From: Cricetomys ansorgei
Taxonomy: Eukaryota; Chordata; Mammalia; Rodentia; Nesomyidae
Length of the DNA: 64,000 nucleotides
NCBI GenBank assembly: GCA_026225945.1
Contig: JAMJFZ010003746.1
Coordinates: 2,844,001 to 2,908,000 of the forward strand
Direction of reading: 5' to 3'
The notes under the pieces are model-generated. The model ran no database searches. It was not told the DNA's origin and saw nothing but the letters and a program-made list of their open reading frames with translations. Shown one piece after another: positions 54,481 through 64,000 of the stretch (the first letter of the stretch is position 1; each line of letters begins with the position of its first letter). The translations under genes were made by a program, and so were the position numbers.

Positions 54481-55869
54481 AAACGTTTCAGGTTTCTTTC
54501 CCTATCACGATGCTATTGTTACATTAAGACTTCAAAAGTTTAGAGTTGTTTTTTGTTTTTTTTTTAAAGAACTTCCTTCTTGTCCCTTCTGAGTTCTGGG
54601 TTAAAGGCGTGTTTTTTACATTAGTCAATGGAGTTAAGATTTTCTCCTAAGCTCCTTAACTTTACCTTCTATTTTCAGTCTATATTTGCCCCAGGAGATT
54701 TCCAATCAACTAAAGAATGCAAACCGCTCCAAATGCACCAGCCTCAGGTGGTCCTTCAGACAAGCCCTGGACTTGCTGAGAGCCAATGTCAACTAGATGC
54801 TTCTGACAAAATTTCCTACCAGCTTGAGCCCCAGCTTCGGACCAGCACCCAGACTTCTCCAAAGCTATCTGCACTTTGCTAGGTGCCCCGGGTGGTCCAA
54901 AAGAACCTGGACAGCAAACCAGATGTTCCTTCCTCATCTTTGACTGGCATTCCAGCCTTCCTGGGCCCTGACAACAGCACCCTACTTCAGCTAAGAAGCA
55001 GTTACAGAAGAGACTGTGTCGCCCCTTATCATTAAAAGGTTTAAATGTTAGATCCAAAAAACCTAGCTCCCCTCTACCAAAGCAGCCATTCCCTATCACC
55101 GCCATAAAGGACAAACAGCTATCTATGGTGTCTGTTGGCTCAGGCTGGCCTCCAGGCTCCTTCGGTACTACGAATACCTGCCAAAATCAGAGAGTTACAA
55201 AAAGGGTTACTCCGGATGTGGGCTGGGGATCTGACTGAATGGCTTAATTAAGAGATCAACCTTCAGATGTGAATCAGTCAGTTGACTCATGTGATCTAGA
55301 ACCAGTGGGGAATGCGATGGCTAAAGAAACACCATTCTACGCTAGGCTCCATCTTGGTATCCACTAGCCATTTGATTCCGACTCCAGTTCTCGGAAGATA
55401 AATGCCCAGCAGTCCTGACTCAGTGCCCCCTACCAAAAATGTACAGCTGTGACTATCCACTTGTTACGATATGGCAAACTGCTTTCTTGGCTTCTGTAAC
55501 ATGCTTATGTAGATACCCAGAGAACCCCAAAGATGGTTTTAGGTCACTTAACTTGGCAGAGCAGACCGGTTTTTGCTTGCTTGTGTAGATACTGAAGATC
55601 TTCTTGTGGTTTTCTCTGTTAAAATCATTCCATCACCCCCTCCTCTCATGGCAATCTCAAATTTGGCTCAGAGATTATTTGTCCTGCTAGCAGCTAATCA
55701 ATAAATCTTTAATTATAGTTGGATTGATGGTCTTTTCCCAGGGGTCACAAACTCCATAACATCAGGATGCCCTGGGATTCATCCTTAGCACCAAAAAATG
55801 AAGTAAAATATCAAGTGAGAATCATGAGAGATAATTGTGTGCCCAATTAAGGAGAGGGAGAGGAACCTC

Positions 55870-56704
55870 AGTAAAAGATATTTAATGTCGGAGGGTCACT
55901 GTACAACTGGGCAGAGATGGTGAAGACACTAGGTAGTTGACCCGACCCACCAGCATGCCCTGTTGTTCCTGAGGCTTCCCTCAATACAGGAAGTGATGGC
56001 AGCCAGTCTCCTGCCCTGTGCAAGAAAGCAGTGAACTAGCACTCAGTCAGAACCCAGGTTTGCTTCATGTCTCCCTTGGTGTAGTAGGTGAAGCAACCAT
56101 CTTTCTCTTGGCACAGGAGCTGGTGACATTCTCAGCAGAAGACAGATCCAGAGTCCAGGGAGGCACAGATCCCTTAATGGTCACCAGTCAGTGACTTAAG
56201 ACCTCTCCCCAATATTGGGAAAGGAGCCTTTCCTGAAACGGTGTGCTCAGGTGGGGAAAAAAAGCAAGCACTGAGCCCTCTACTAAAGCTATCTCTGTTC
56301 TGGGGAGGACCTGGACCACCATCGGGGTTCAGGTCAGGTCTTTCCACCTTCCACAGGGCCTCTGGGTCTTCTGGCCAGGGTCACAGACAATCATTGTCCC
56401 AAACAGGACTGCAGATTTGAAACAGGCCCATTTTCTTCAACCGATCACCCCCTCTCTCCTGGAGGCTATGGTGCAGAGGCCAGAAATCAGGGAAAAGCCT
56501 GTTTCTTTCCCACCGGCTATGGATTACAAGCAAAACCCAGTCCTCACAGAGGGCCAGCATCTCTTAAGCTCTTCCTCTCCATTTTCTCCTCTCAATTATT
56601 TATCACCGATCCATCCATTTGTACAAATATAAAATATATTTAGATAGATTTATATAATAGACTTCTGTGAGGCAGAGAGGCGTGGGCTGGAGGCACACGT
56701 GCAG
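55870..56704 (-). other. Wnt5b: Wnt5b 3' UTR (proposed extent)
   Basis: This stretch directly follows the Wnt5b stop codon on the minus strand and is free of clear SINEs, unlike the DNA further left. I see no minus-strand AATAAA within it. The variant signal ATTAAA is at 55881-55886, about 820 bases after the stop, which suits the 3' UTR length known for WNT5B. The first 70 bases after the stop are AT-rich. The far end is inference, and a longer transcript cannot be excluded. Confidence 0.55.
55881..55886 (-). terminator. Wnt5b: Candidate polyadenylation signal ATTAAA for Wnt5b
   Basis: Plus-strand TTTAAT reads ATTAAA on the minus strand, about 820 bases after the Wnt5b stop codon. It is the commonest variant of the polyadenylation hexamer, and no canonical AATAAA was seen between it and the stop. 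Cleavage would be expected 10-30 bases further left. Confidence 0.4.
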
Positions 56705-57163
56705 TCATTTACAGACATACTGGTCCACAATCTCAGTGCATTTTTTGCATCTGACAAAGCAGCACCAGTGGAACCTGCAGTGGCAGCGCTCCACCTGGAC
56801 ACTCTTGAATCGGTCATAGCCACGGCCGCAGCACATGAGCTCACAGCCATCCGTGCCCTCCGAGGTCTTGTTGCAGAGGCGGCCCTGGGTGCCCAGCGAG
56901 CCTGTGGTCTCATTGCGCAGGCAGTAGTCGGGGCTGGGGTCCACGTAGACCAGGTCCTCCGCGGTGGGCTGGTTGAAGCGGCTGTTGGCCAGCTCCAGTT
57001 TGCCCTGGCGGGTGATACGCATGGCCGCCGCGCTGTCGTACTTCTCCTTCAACCGGTCCCCCACTTTGCGGAACTCGGCCAGCTGGAGCCAACAGGTCTT
57101 GAGGCTGCAGGACCCTGAGACGCCATGACACTTGCAGGCGACGTCAGCCATCTTATACACTGC
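56705..57163 (-). CDS. Wnt5b: Wnt5b terminal coding exon (C-terminal 152 residues)
   Basis: This exon encodes the C-terminal part of a secreted, cysteine-rich Wnt ligand that acts through Frizzled and ROR receptors, mainly in beta-catenin-independent signalling. On the minus strand a polypyrimidine-CAG acceptor (AG at 57164-57165) precedes GCA GTG TAT AAG ATG, and the frame runs open to TGA at 56705-56707. The product begins [19 protein letters not shown]. The Wnt signature [10 protein letters not shown] is complete, and the serine at exon residue 16 is the family palmitoleoylation site. I count 16 cysteines and two N-glycosylation sequons (NET, NKT). The protein ends ...EIVDQYVCK. The choice of Wnt5b over Wnt5a rests on remembered family sequence: [29 protein letters not shown] and DQYVCK fit 5b better. 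One mild oddity is Arg in CHCRFHWCC, where Lys is usual. The frame is intact, so this is not a pseudogene. Confidence 0.96.
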   Translation of the reverse strand, partial: AVYKMADVACKCHGVSGSCSLKTCWLQLAEFRKVGDRLKEKYDSAAAMRITRQGKLELANSRFNQPTAEDLVYVDPSPDYCLRNETTGSLGTQGRLCNKTSEGTDGCELMCCGRGYDRFKSVQVERCHCRFHWCCFVRCKKCTEIVDQYVCK

Positions 57164-57199
57164 CTGGGGGAGGAGAAAGATGAGAATAAGAAGCCCTGA

Positions 57200-57370
57200 A
57201 AGACACGGTCAAGATGGCGGAGAGGCAGCCCGGGGTGCTCAGCAGGAAAGGGGGCTTGCTGCCAAGCCTGACAACCTGAGCTCCATCGCTGTAGCTCACA
57301 TAATAGGAGAGAACCAACTCCTGAAGTACTCCCAAACATCCATCTTAAAATTGTTTTTTAAATGTCTGTG
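57200..57370 (+). repeat. B2-like SINE, diverged
   Basis: ctcagcaggaaagggggctt, gccaagcctgacaacctgag and gagagaaccaactcctgaa are B2-like blocks. Inside the last Wnt5b intron. Confidence 0.6.
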
Positions 57371-57660
57371 TGTGTAGGGGGGGAGGTGCAGAGAGAGAGA
57401 GAGAAGCACACGTAATGCCATGGTGCTCACGTGGACATCAGAGGACTTTGGGGGAGTCAGTTCTTGACCTCTACCTTCTGAGGCAAGATCTCTCTTGTCT
57501 CATTCTCTCATAAAACGGTCATTGTGCACAGAGAGGTCAGAACACGGCTTTGAGGACTCAGATCCCGCTTTCCACCTTGGTACAGGCTCCAGGGATCGAA
57601 CTCAGGTTGTCAGGCTTGCACCGCAGGTGCCTTTACCTCCTGAGCCATCTCGCTGGCCCT
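57371..57660 (-). repeat. B3/B2-type SINEs with a GA run
   Basis: A GA tract at 57389-57404 precedes reverse blocks tccagggatcgaactcaggt, tgtcaggcttgcaccgcagg and gagccatctcgctggccct. Confidence 0.7.
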
Positions 57661-57664
57661 CCTC

Positions 57665-58235
57665 ATCTCTGCTGCTTCACCACATACTCCAAGCAGCTGG
57701 CCCACACTCTCCAGTCTTTCTCTGTCTCCCATCTTGCTGTATGAGTGCCGGGGTTACAAATGCACATTTCTGCATGGAGCTTTTACACAGGTTCTGGAGA
57801 CCCTAACTTGGGTTTATTAGACTTCGGTAGCAATTGCTTTTACCCACTGAACCATCTCCCAAACCCCTCATAATTTTTAAAAATAATTTATTTACACTGA
57901 GACAGAATCTCATGTAACCTAGGCTGGCCACCAACTTACTCCACAGCCAAAGATGACCTTAAACTTCTGATCTTTCTGCTTCTGATTCCCGAGTATTGCG
58001 ACTGTAGGCACGTCTCACCATAACCAGTTTATATAGCTTTAGGGACCAACCCCAGGACCTTTATGCTCAGCAGGAAATCACTCTAGGGACTGAGCTATAC
58101 ACTCCACCCCTCATTTTCTTTAAATGGAATCTTGTCGTATCGTTCAGGCTGGTCTCAAACTTTTGGGCTCAAGTGATCTTGCCACAGTCGCCTGGGCAGC
58201 TGGAACTACAGATGTGAGCTGTTACCCTTGGCTCA
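57665..58235 (-). repeat. Reverse SINE remnants (B2-like, B1-like)
   Basis: 57740-57875 ends cactgaaccatctcccaaac; 57895-58025 has gagacagaatctcatgtaac and ggctggccaccaacttactc; 58030-58225 has ID-like and B1-like pieces (caggctggtctcaaactttt). Confidence 0.6.
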
Positions 58236-58239
58236 AACT

Positions 58240-59640
58240 TTCTATGTTGATCAATTTTTCAAACAGATAAAAACCCAACAAAATATGTCTAGCTTCTGCA
58301 CAATATGGAGCACAAGTCAGAAAAGAAAGAATTGAGTTGTTTCACACACAGTCGTGGCCTACGTTAGTCCAAAGTCCTCCCAGATCCTATCAGATTCCTC
58401 CCAAACCGAATGGTTCCTATCCTAGGGTTGACAATTGGTTATCAAGAGCCTCCTGTGAGGCATCATCTCTGCAAACAGGACCACCCTGGCCCTTCACAGT
58501 CAGCTGGGAGAAGCTGAGAGTATGGGGTAAGTTCAAACCCAAGCCATGCAGGGCGGTGAGCCTATCCACAGGAGCATTTGTTCAGAACAAATTGACTTTG
58601 GAAGTCACCGAATCTCAGCGTTGTGGAGTGAACTTGAACTTGGGTTATTCCCAAATCACATTACAAAATTACAAAGCAGAGCAGAGCAGAAAGCTGGTCA
58701 CTAAGTGCTTTTCAACGAAAGCACACTGAAATAATAGCCTTGGCAGCTGGCCCCATGGTACAGACGGCAGGATGAGAGTGCTTCTCCTCGGCCCACAGCT
58801 GTTGTCCCCAACAAGTCAGGGCTCATTTCTACAGGGTTTCCCTTAGATTTCCTTTCAAGAGTCCCTGTCTTTATTCAGTGCTAAGCAGAGGACACCACAG
58901 CGACCGGGATCAGCAGCTGTCCCCCAGCTCCTGGACCATTTTAAAAGGTTGTTTTCCTAACAGGAAATTTTTCCTGTGACTTTACAGTGGAGAAACTGAA
59001 TCTCTAGATCTAGAGTCCTGGGAAGCGATCAGACCCATCCAGAAGGGAACCAGCATGGCAACCACTCCAACCTCATAGCCTATGTTGGCTCAGCACCTAA
59101 GGTTAAGGGCACTAGCACTTGGTCTGACAACTACTGAAGACACCCCCCCACCCCACTCCCCACACCCCCCGTCCCCAATCCTCCCAAGCAGGAACTTCAC
59201 AGACAGACCCTGCAATTAGCTTCTGGCCCAAATCACAGGCCTCAGTTCTAGCCCACCTCTCTCTAGAAATGGTCCTTGGCTTAGGAGAGAGCAACATCTG
59301 GTGCTGTAAAGAGGGAGGCTTTGAGGGTCTGTGGCTGAATACTTAGCAGCTGCTCCACCACCATGGAGCAGGATAAATGTCTCTCAAAGCACTGGGGACA
59401 GAGGGGGAGGAACCAACTCGCAGGTACCGACAGGATCCCACACAGGCCAGAGGAAGAATGCTGCTTCCCTCCACTATGTAGAAACCCACCCTGTCCTTGC
59501 CCTTGATGAAGACTCTTCAGACATTGTAACATTTGTTCTTTTTTTTTCATATTTTATTACTAATAACTTCTGTGAAGAAAGAGAAGGGAATGTTAATGTG
59601 GGACTCTTCCTCCTTACTCAAAAACTGTAACTTACAAAAA
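58240..59640. other. Repeat-poor part of the last Wnt5b intron
   Basis: About 1.4 kb without a recognised repeat. A 130-codon plus-strand frame (58337-58729) has no recognisable product. A C-rich run lies at 59142-59170. Confidence 0.4.
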
Positions 59641-59654
59641 ACAAAAATAAAACG

Positions 59655-60060
59655 TGGAGCTAGAGACGTAGCTCAGAGTAGAGATTTGCCTAGCATGTGT
59701 AAGACCTTTGGTTTGAACCCAGAGCCACAAGAGACGACAAAATGATTTTTTAAAAAAAAAATGTTTTAGTCCCAGTTAGTGTGGTAGTCACACTTGTAAT
59801 CCCAGCACTCTGGGGGACTAAGTGAGGAAGGCTAGCATGAGTTTGAGGCTAGCCTGGGCTACATAGAGAAACCTTGAGTCATTCTTAACACTCCCTAAAA
59901 GAAAAAAATTTTTAAGAGCTTGGCTTGGTGGCTAATGCCTGTAATCCTAGCACTCAAAAGGGAGCGGCAGGTGACTGATGTGGGTCTGAGGCCAGCCTGG
60001 GCTACATAGCCAGTTCCAGGCCTGCTAGGGCTGCATGGTGAGACCTTGTCTCAGATAAAA
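59655..60060 (+). repeat. ID-like piece and two B1 copies
   Basis: ID-like 59660-59730 (agagacgtagctcagagtag), B1 59775-59890 (tgtaatcccagcactctggg) and B1 59920-60055 (gcttggtggctaatgcctgt, gaggccagcctgggctacat). Confidence 0.75.
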
Positions 60061-60064
60061 GTAC

Positions 60065-61075
60065 CTTTATTTATTTTGGTTTGGTCCAGGTTTTTATGTT
60101 TGTTTTTGTTTTCGTTTTGCCTGCCCTGGCAATACTATCTCATAGCATCTGCTTGGCACATGACAGGTATGGCACCAGAATTAGACACAGGCCTTTTTTA
60201 TCTGCACAGAAATCCTTGTGTGGTTGAGCAGCAGCAGCTTGCTGGTCTTGCCTCTACGTCCAGAGGAAGCTGCCAGAATTGCTTATTGGCCCAGAGAGGC
60301 TTCTGCCAAAGCACATGGGACTTCTGCTGAAGGCAAGATGGCAGATGGCAGATGGTCTGTTGCTGTTCTTGCTTAATCTGGTTTTAAAGTACTAGTCTAG
60401 GCTCTTTTGAATCCTGCCATTGTGCAGAGCTCCCTGGAGAACTTTCTGTGCACATGAGGAGGTGGGAGCTAAACAGAGTACCTTTGTCCCAGGTGGTGAC
60501 TGATGGTTGGAGTTCCTTGGACAGTGACTACACAAAGAAACCAGAGGGACCAGCATCCCCGCCCTGAAGCCGGTGGCAGAGGGAGAGACAAAAGGCTGAG
60601 GAAGAGGTGTGCAGACTGGGGGAAGGAGCTGAGTCTGGGAGCCAGACAGAGGAAGGCAGTGGAGAAGGGGCACAGACAAACAATGAAGGGCAATAAAACA
60701 AGGGGCCAGAAAAGTAGGGTCAAACTGTGAAGGGAAGACAGGATGTCTCCCCTCTGCCTGGCTCCTGACACCGCCACAGTGTCAGATATGAGCTCCACAA
60801 CGGCCCCTGTCCCCCGTTCTGTAAAGCAGACCTCTTACTAACCATTAGGAGGCAACACAGAAACTGCTCTGCACAGCCATCTGTGCCTGGCCATGTGAAG
60901 CATGGCAAGGGGTGTTACAAAGAAGCGTAACTAGCCGTCCATTATCAGAGAAAAGCAGGGTGAGAAATACCTCAAGGGAAGCATAATAAGCGTCACTCAG
61001 GCACAACCCAAGAGGCCCATAGGCAGTGGGAACGACTTTAAGGTCTGGCTGGTCTTTGAGCTAGGATCTGTTCTG
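60065..61075. other. Repeat-poor part of the last Wnt5b intron
   Basis: About 1 kb of apparently unique sequence, GC-moderate and without exon signals. A possible place for conserved regulatory sequence. Confidence 0.35.
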
Positions 61076-61079
61076 TTTT

Positions 61080-61170
61080 GTTTTCTTGAGGTAGGGTCTT
61101 ACCCAGCCTGGCCCCAGATTAGGCTCAGTGACCTTCCTGCCTCAGCCTCCCTTGTACCTGGGATTACAGA
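61080..61170 (-). repeat. B1-like SINE fragment
   Basis: cttgaggtagggtcttaccc, ctgcctcagcctcccttgta, gggattacagatg. Confidence 0.65.
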
Positions 61171-61704
61171 TGTCCAGTCTCGAAAGGGGACAGAAAGTGG
61201 GCATCGAGAGATAAAAAGAGACAGGCGAGGGGCCTCAGTTGGGCAGCTGTTCTCAGAGGTGCCATTTAAGGATGCTGCAAGGGGTAGAGGAGCACAGGTG
61301 CCACCATGCTGCCCCGGCGGTGGTGGGGACAACGGGGAGGGGGCAGTGTGGCCCACCAGGCATGCACTGCCGTGACAAGAAACACATGTTTTAGCATCTT
61401 CTAAACCCGAGGCTAAGCAGGCAGTTGCATTTCCTTGATCCCACTTCGGTCTAAAACCTCCCAGTACGGTCTGCCATCACTCCTGAACGTGCTTTTGGGC
61501 TGCGGCTCTGCATCTGCTCCACAGCAGCTCTTCCGAGAGAGCCTAGGGCTGGCCCTGGGCTCACCTGGTGCTGTAACAAACGTAAATCCCAGGTCAGTTT
61601 AATGGCCTAAACATCCAATCATCATGAGGAGCGTGGGCCAAGACCAGACGCTGTGCCTTAGTCTAGAGACCGATGCGCTCCAAAGCGGTGAAGTTAGAAA
61701 GCTG

Positions 61705-61980
61705 ACAGTCAGGAGCCAGGTGCTATGACATGCACCTGTAGGCCCAGCTCCCCGGAGGCCGAGGCAGAAGTGTGTCTTGAGCCCAGGAATTTGAGGCCAG
61801 CCTGGGCAACAAGTAAGACCTTGTTTTAAAAAACAAACATAAGCTGGAGGTGGTGGCGCACACCTTCAATCCCAGCGCTCAGGAGGCAGAGGCAGGGGAA
61901 TCTGAGTTTGAGGCCAGCCTGGTCTACATCGTGCATTCCAGGACAGTCAGGGCTACAGAGTGAGATCCTAACTCAAAACA
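61705..61980 (+). repeat. Two B1 copies in tandem
   Basis: An older, Alu-like copy (61708-61828: aggtgctatgacatgcacct, gaggccgaggcagaag, gaggccagcctgggcaac) followed by a younger B1 (61843-61975: gctggaggtggtggcgcaca, gaggccagcctggtctaca). Confidence 0.85.
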
Positions 61981-62154
61981 AACAAGCTGCCACCACCACC
62001 AAACACAAAAATACTCCCCCACTGACCCCCCTCCCAAAGAAAGACAATCGCGCTGGAAGTGGTGCACATGGAAAGGGGCTATCTCAGTGACAAGGCCATG
62101 TGGGTTGGCGCCCCTAGCCTCCTTGGCAGGGGTCGGGAGGGCGAGACGGCTTAC

Positions 62155-62447
62155 CCGGCGGCCAGCCTCGTTGTTCTGCAGGTTCATGAGGGCTCGGCCC
62201 TGCTCCTCTGATCCCTTGGCGAAGTTCTTCTCACGCTCCCGGGCATCCACAAACTCCTTAGCGAAGCGGTAGCCGTACTCCACATTGTCCCCACAGCCGC
62301 CCCACAGCCAGTCCCGCGGCAGGTCCTTGGGCCTCGCAGCCCGGCTACAGCCACAAGTGGACAGCTCACCCTCTCGGCAAGCCCGGCTGATGGCGTTCAC
62401 CACACCAGCAGCACTCACCGCATAGGTGAAGGCAGTCTCTCGGCTAC
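62155..62447 (-). CDS. Wnt5b: Wnt5b penultimate coding exon (97 codons plus a split Gly codon)
   Basis: On the minus strand the exon follows a CCTGTTGCAG acceptor (AG at 62448-62449) and ends at CGCCGG before the donor gtaagc (gt at 62153-62154). Its 293 bases begin with the last two bases of a split glycine codon, then read [14 protein letters not shown], pass through [13 protein letters not shown] and [23 protein letters not shown], and end [11 protein letters not shown]. The next codon is the GCA that opens the terminal exon, so the two join in frame. The G-S-R-E-T-A-F, S-T-C-G-C and W-G-G-C-G-D-N blocks are strongly conserved Wnt family sequence in the middle of the protein. Together with the terminal exon this gives about 250 of the roughly 360 residues expected. 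The signal peptide and N-terminal exons are outside the window. Confidence 0.95.
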
Positions 62448-63134
62448 CTGCAACAGGGGACAACAGCAAGCAGGTCACTCTCTGTTGGCGGCCTCTCCTT
62501 CCCTCTGCTTAGCTGTGGCTTGCCTTGTGGGAAGCAGTGTCCTGGGAATGCCTGCCCCTACCACAGCACTGATTAGAAAGTCTTTGCAATAGTCTGACCT
62601 TGTCCCCCTCTTGACTTCTGCCTCTTGGTCCCAGCTCATCTCCAGGACACACTCCAGGCGTGGCCCACCCTCTATCCATTGTACTTTATAGGACCCTACA
62701 TCCACTCCTGAGAAGGAGCTGTGAGCAGAGGGGGAATGGGCTTCCTGAATTTATGGGCCATCCGGGACTAACAGAATGAGACCCAAGAAGAAATTATGAG
62801 ACCAAAAGAACAAGTCTGCTCCCAAGTAAGGATAGCTCTCCTTCAGACACCGTTTCTCTCCCGCCCATAAGCCATATACATCTGCGTGTCTGTACTCTCC
62901 ATGGCTGCCCCTGTCTAGCGGGACCCTGGCAGAGGCCAGAAATAGAGTGAGCTAGAAAACACTGTCTAGAAGAGTCCTGAGGTTTCCCTCTCTCCTCTTT
63001 AGGCCTCCCACTGCCTCCCAACTCACACGCATCGGGAAACACCTGACGTTTCAGCCACTGGCCATTTTCTACAGAGTCCCGACTATATTCCTCTCTGTTG
63101 CTACAACAGTCTACTTAAGGGCTGCCATGCTGTG

Positions 63135-63850
63135 TGCTCCATTGCACTGGGAATGGGAAACGTTACTGGGTGCAGATGCTTTGGAAATCAGCCTGGCAAA
63201 AACTACAGGGTTCACAGAGTTCCCAGATGACCCAGCAATTCCGTTCCTAAAAATATGCCCAATGGAAACAGAGCTATGTGTCCAAATGTTTCTCCACGGA
63301 TGCTCTCTGCAGCATGATTCATCACAGGAGGAGGAAGAGGAGAAGAACAAGGGAAAAGGAGGAGGAGGAAGGAGGAGGAAGAGGAGGAGGGAGGAGGAGG
63401 GAGGAGGAGGAGGAAGAGGAAGGAGGAGGAGGAAGAGGAGAAGGAGGAGGAAGAGAAGAAGAAAGAAACAGCTCAATTATCCACCAGCAGATGGATAAAC
63501 ACAAAGTGCTATTATCCACACAGTGAAATATTAACAGGAACGAAGTACTGACATATGCTGTGACATGGTTAAACCTTTAAATAACTGCATCAAGTGAAGA
63601 GAACAAGTATCGTTTGATCCTATTTATAGGAAATGTCCAGAACGGGAAAAAGCCATAGAGACAGATTAGTTGAAGCCAGGGCTGGGATTGGGGGTTAGGC
63701 AGTTGACAGTTAAAGGTCAATATAAATGCTCTGGAATTAGTTGTTAGTGTCACACAGCCAGTAAATACACCAAATATCCCGAAATTGTACACTTTTAAGT
63801 AGTGGATTGTGTACGACATGAATGATGTCCCCTTAAAGCCGTTTTAACAA
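63135..63850 (+). mobile_element. Ancient eutherian L1 (L1M-type) 3' fragment
   Basis: Blocks match remembered old L1 3'-region sequence: gacccagcaattccgttcct, ccagcagatggataaacaca, acagtgaaatattaacagga, ggaaatgtccagaacgggaa, agccatagagacagattagt, gaaattgtacacttttaagt. The end resembles the L1 polyadenylation region. It is interrupted by a GGA microsatellite at 63327-63465. It lies antisense to Wnt5b in its intron. Confidence 0.75.
63327..63466. repeat. (GGA)n purine microsatellite
   Basis: About 140 bases of nearly pure A and G with GGA, GAA and GGAGGA units. It gives long low-complexity frames (Arg/Glu/Gly or Ser/Leu/Pro) that are not genes. Confidence 0.95.
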
Positions 63851-64000
63851 ATAACAAACGACCCTTGGGTGGGACCAGATATTAAGAGAAGTGATCTTGG
63901 TAGCTCAGATTCCTCCTCCATTTGATATTCCACTAGGCAGAATGCTCTGTTCTCCTTCTGTGACTCCCCCAAATCTCCACAAGGGGAAGGAGACCCACAG

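Larger units (their letters stand above)
51540..55745 (+). other. AT-rich stretch, possible degraded LTR retroelement
   Basis: Apart from young SINEs (52515-52658 and 53180-53512) this 4.2 kb resembles no element I can name. Hints of an old LTR element are an LTR-like end near 55420-55745 (CAATAAATC at 55698, a pyrimidine-rich lead), a degenerate tandem repeat at 54250-54480, and scattered short duplications such as gtgggctatatttatgg / atgggctgcatttatg. All reading frames are heavily broken. Unsure. Confidence 0.3.
57164..62154 (-). other. Wnt5b: Wnt5b last intron
   Basis: This is the 4991-base intron between the two Wnt5b coding exons, with GT-AG borders on the minus strand. SINEs crowd its 5' third (59.65-60.06 and 61.7-61.98 kb) and its 3' end (57.2-58.2 kb). 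The stretches 58240-59640, 60065-61070 and 61170-61700 show no repeat I recognise. Confidence 0.9.
62448..64000 (-). other. Wnt5b: Wnt5b upstream intron, partial
   Basis: This is sequence 5' of the penultimate Wnt5b exon, running off the window edge. I searched for the preceding exon (expected to encode a W-N-C-S motif) and did not find it. Bases 62450-63120 look unique. The rest is mainly an ancient L1 fragment with a GGA microsatellite, followed by about 150 bases without features. Confidence 0.85.

Noticed and set aside
54710..55114. 134-codon minus-strand open frame
   Set aside because: No recognisable domain or splice context, and it lies in an unclassified degraded stretch.
56243..56632. 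129-codon plus-strand open frame next to Wnt5b
   Set aside because: It lies in the proposed Wnt5b 3' UTR on the opposite strand, with no recognisable domain.
56699..57118. 139-codon plus-strand open frame opposite the Wnt5b terminal exon
   Set aside because: It is the antisense shadow of a conserved coding exon. The minus-strand frame carries the Wnt signature.
63127..63519. Open frames of 65-123 codons rich in Glu/Arg or Ser/Leu/Pro
   Set aside because: They consist of an old L1 remnant plus a GGA microsatellite, so they are low complexity and not genes.
1..64000. CRISPR arrays, prokaryotic operons, complete transposase or retroviral genes
   Set aside because: No regularly spaced identical repeats and no ribosome-binding-site/ORF architecture. 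All mobile elements seen are SINEs, solo LTRs, or truncated L1 and hAT fragments.

Overview
This is vertebrate nuclear DNA from a muroid rodent. The evidence is the dense load of B1, B2 and ID SINEs, rodent MaLR LTRs, rodent-type L1 3' ends, URR1 hAT fragments, long CA/GT microsatellites, one CpG island, and split exons with GT-AG borders. I cannot fix the species. Many B1 copies carry a 'gttacaac' variant in place of the usual mouse 'ggctacac', so the sequence need not be Mus. There are no prokaryotic operons, CRISPR arrays or complete mobile coding genes.

Two gene loci can be supported, both on the minus strand. At the right are the last two coding exons of a Wnt gene best identified as Wnt5b: exon 62155-62447 and terminal exon 56705-57163 plus 3' UTR. 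They are joined by an intron of about 5.0 kb, and the upstream exons lie beyond base 64000. The two exons encode about 250 residues, including the [10 protein letters not shown] Wnt signature with the lipid-modified serine and the cysteine-rich C terminus. At the left is a strong CpG island (about 8150-9000) with GCC tracts, ETS and ZNF143-type sites and good minus-strand splice donors. In human and mouse, ADIPOR2 lies downstream of WNT5B in the same orientation, some 40-50 kb away. The island is therefore inferred to be the Adipor2 promoter and noncoding first exon, and bases 1-8608 would be the start of its intron 1. No Adipor2 coding sequence is in the window, so that name rests on synteny.

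Layout: 1-8.6 kb, SINE-rich inferred Adipor2 intron. 8.15-9.0 kb, CpG-island promoter. 9-55.8 kb, intergenic DNA filled with nested repeats: two inverted ERV1-like solo LTRs (19716-20175 and 39314-39772) with matching 4-bp target duplications, an ERVK-like solo LTR with a perfect 6-bp duplication (26982-27535), a three-copy LTR family (25.6, 35.0 and 38.1 kb), MaLR copies, rodent L1 3' ends (41.6-43.4 and 48.5-49.0 kb), one L1 carrying an inserted LTR, and a poorly recognised AT-rich stretch (51.5-55.75 kb). 55.87-64 kb, Wnt5b, whose more upstream intron holds an ancient eutherian L1 fragment invaded by a GGA microsatellite.

The genes are single-copy neighbours rather than a pathway unit. Wnt5b encodes a secreted non-canonical Wnt ligand, and Adipor2 an adiponectin receptor. 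I found no convincing new biological system. The main points of interest are the repeat architecture and the promoter of the left gene. Repeat borders are approximate unless a target-site duplication is cited.
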